Origin: Saprospiraceae bacterium UBA1994
GTDB lineage: Bacteria; Bacteroidota; Bacteroidia; Chitinophagales; Saprospiraceae
Length of the DNA: 7,429 bases
Reading direction: 5' to 3'
Assembly (NCBI GenBank): GCA_002335865.1
Contig: DDCY01000010.1
Span: forward strand, 1 to 7,429
Made by a program: the position numbers and the translations under genes. Below the pieces are notes generated by a model, which was given only the letters and a program-made list of their open reading frames with translations, did not search any database and was not told where the DNA came from. Below are positions 5,858 through 7,429 of the stretch, one piece after another. Position 1 is the stretch's first letter; each line of letters starts with the position of its first letter.

Positions 5858-7429
5858 TTATTCTGCATGGCAGCCATCACTGCATTCCTCTCTTCCAAAA
5901 GGCTTGATATTGATACCAACAGTAAATACAAACCCATCAGTTGGAGCATATAATTCTGGAAACACTGGATTTAGGGTTGTTCCCAATACTTCTGGTGAAT
6001 ATCTACTTTGTCTTCTGTCAGTAAAGTTCTCAAAGTTGATATATGGGCTGCCCCATTCAAAGTGTTTTTGAACCAATAAGCCCATGGTGGTAAAATCGCT
6101 GGACTTAGTACCATTCGATAAATTTTGCTTCCCAGTGTAGTACACCTCGTATCCAATCCTCCAATCTTCATTTTCATACATTAGAACTGTACCTGCATTG
6201 TGTTTTGGCGTAAGTGGCTTCTGAGGGCTATCTTGTAAGTAATTAAGCCTTACATCTATATATGCATAATTAATAAACCAGCGGAAGTCTTGGTAGACAA
6301 ACTTTACATTGGTTTCAGAACCATAGCTTTGGATATTTTCAGTTGCATTACTAAATTCAAATTGTGAAGATGCGACTTGCTCAAGGAGTAGAGCATTATT
6401 AATTGACGTGTTGTAGAATAATTGATTCATGGAAAAGGATAATTGATCTGTAAGGGCTGTAGTGTAATTGAAGTCAAGGTTAATCCCCAATGATTTTTCT
6501 GCTTCTAACTTGTCAGGTGAGATTGCCATCACGTTTTGAAAATTTAGTGTCGCTGCTTCTTCTGTAAATAGATCAGGTATCTTGTAGCCCATACCACCGC
6601 CAATTCGTGTTGAGAAGCTATTGGAGGCTTTCCATAATAAAGCAACTCTAGGCAAAGGGAAAACACCCCAATCTATGCTATAATCTGTTCTAAATCCAGA
6701 CTCAAGTATTAATTTTTCATTGATGTCTGTTGTGTTATTTACAAAGCCACCTACAGTGATTTGCTTCATGTCTCTGGGTGAAATAGTTGTTTCTTCCTGG
6801 AAGGAGTTTGTATATAAATTTGCACCTAGTATCCAGTCTGATCTACTACCTTTTGAAGAGTAATTAAACTCTGTAAATGAATTTATCTCGTCGCCATCAA
6901 ATGCAAAATTTGGTAAAACAGTATTACGGCTGTAATATCCGACACTATTTTTTATTTCTATCCTTTGATTTTTAGATAGAATAGCTTCATAAGCAAACTG
7001 TGTACTAAGTCTACTTGAATTATTGTCTTCAAAATAGACATGTTCTGTATCAACACCGTCTGTGACCACATTAATATCACCACCAGTTCTTTCATCTAAA
7101 GTTGCATTTATACCGAACCATAAAGTGGTATTGGGATTAGGATAGTAAAAGAGCTTTGGATTAAAAGAGAAAGATGTTGTTTTTGGGATATTAGTAAACT
7201 GATCACCATCTGGATCATAGGGTGAATTATAATGAGCTGCACCGTAAAGTGTAAACCCAATATTGTCATTTCTTTTACTGTAAAAAACATTACCAGTACT
7301 GCCTCCAATGTGAGTTTGAGAGAGCAAAATATTGACTTCAGGCTCATCTTCTGGTCTTTTGGAAACCATATTAACAAGACCTGCTATCGCTCCACCACCA
7401 TAAAGTGTAGAAGAACTTCCTTTTATTAT
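5858..7429 (-). CDS. TonB-dependent outer-membrane receptor, 5' end outside the window
   Basis: An open frame of 523 residues running to the window edge; the true start lies beyond 7429. The first visible residues are the end of the plug domain (IIKGSSSTLYGGGAIAGLVN), so the signal peptide, any carboxypeptidase-like domain and most of the plug are missing. The rest is the beta-barrel, with the family motifs GGGMGYKIPDLFTEEA about midway and NFTDRRQSRYSP near the end. It should import a ligand across the outer membrane using TonB-ExbB-ExbD energy. An internal ATG at 7369 lies inside the plug motif and is not the start. The C-terminus is odd: after the last strand (FVFTVGINI) it ends GREECSDGCHAE instead of an aromatic residue. 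The two Cys there (C516 and C520 of the visible part) are the only ones in the visible protein and are followed by a His. It is the first visible gene of the operon, so the ligand is probably a metal or metal complex. Confidence 0.93.
   Translation of the reverse strand: MIKGSSSTLYGGGAIAGLVNMVSKRPEDEPEVNILLSQTHIGGSTGNVFYSKRNDNIGFTLYGAAHYNSPYDPDGDQFTNIPKTTSFSFNPKLFYYPNPNTTLWFGINATLDERTGGDINVVTDGVDTEHVYFEDNNSSRLSTQFAYEAILSKNQRIEIKNSVGYYSRNTVLPNFAFDGDEINSFTEFNYSSKGSRSDWILGANLYTNSFQEETTISPRDMKQITVGGFVNNTTDINEKLILESGFRTDYSIDWGVFPLPRVALLWKASNSFSTRIGGGMGYKIPDLFTEEAATLNFQNVMAISPDKLEAEKSLGINLDFNYTTALTDQLSFSMNQLFYNTSINNALLLEQVASSQFEFSNATENIQSYGSETNVKFVYQDFRWFINYAYIDVRLNYLQDSPQKPLTPKHNAGTVLMYENEDWRIGYEVYYTGKQNLSNGTKSSDFTTMGLLVQKHFEWGSPYINFENFTDRRQSRYSPEVLGTTLNPVFPELYAPTDGFVFTVGINIKPFGREECSDGCHAE

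Noticed and set aside
5767..6177. Small minus-strand frames overlapping the methyltransferase and receptor genes.
   Set aside because: They are out-of-frame shadows of two well-supported genes, with no independent support.
5858..7369. TonB receptor taken as a complete 503-residue protein starting at 7369.
   Set aside because: The frame stays open to the window edge, and the residues before that Met form the conserved end of the plug domain, so the Met is internal.

Overview
The window is AT-rich DNA most likely from a member of the phylum Bacteroidota. The reasons are the Bacteroidota-type tyrosine recombinase, the TonB-dependent receptor style, and the near absence of Shine-Dalgarno sequences before tightly packed genes. 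It looks like one end of an integrated genomic island carrying a metal-handling operon.

Left end (1-116): bases 1-24 are the antisense of the middle of a tRNA-Asp(GUC) gene. The match stops exactly at the 5' edge of the anticodon loop. This is the signature of an attachment-site junction: the chromosome should lie to the left and the element to the right. A tyrosine recombinase gene (117-1340, +) starts 93 bases further in. A 267-base spacer (1341-1607) then separates it from convergent genes and holds two inverted repeats.

Rest of the window (1608-7429, all - strand): six genes separated by only 3-19 bases, almost certainly one transcription unit read from right to left. In transcription order they are a TonB-dependent outer-membrane receptor (5' end beyond the window), a CzcN-like ICMT-family membrane methyltransferase, a small Cys-rich membrane protein joining a MerT-like Cys-pair hairpin to a GDCCVxC domain, a VOC-fold protein, a P1B-type ATPase of the Zn/Cd/Pb class with a His-rich N-terminus, and a CDF-like cation transporter carrying an N-terminal HMA-like domain.

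Together they could form a path across both membranes: outer-membrane entry, thiol-based inner-membrane transfer, then cytosolic capture and efflux. The substrate is not proven. Zn/Cd/Pb fits the ATPase and Hg fits the MerT-like hairpin. No regulator (MerR, ArsR, CzcR) and no mercuric reductase is visible; either could lie beyond 7429. The most unusual points are the MerT-like/GDCCVxC fusion, the Cys-Cys-His tail of the receptor, the HMA-like domain sitting on the CDF protein instead of the ATPase, and the tRNA-Asp junction.
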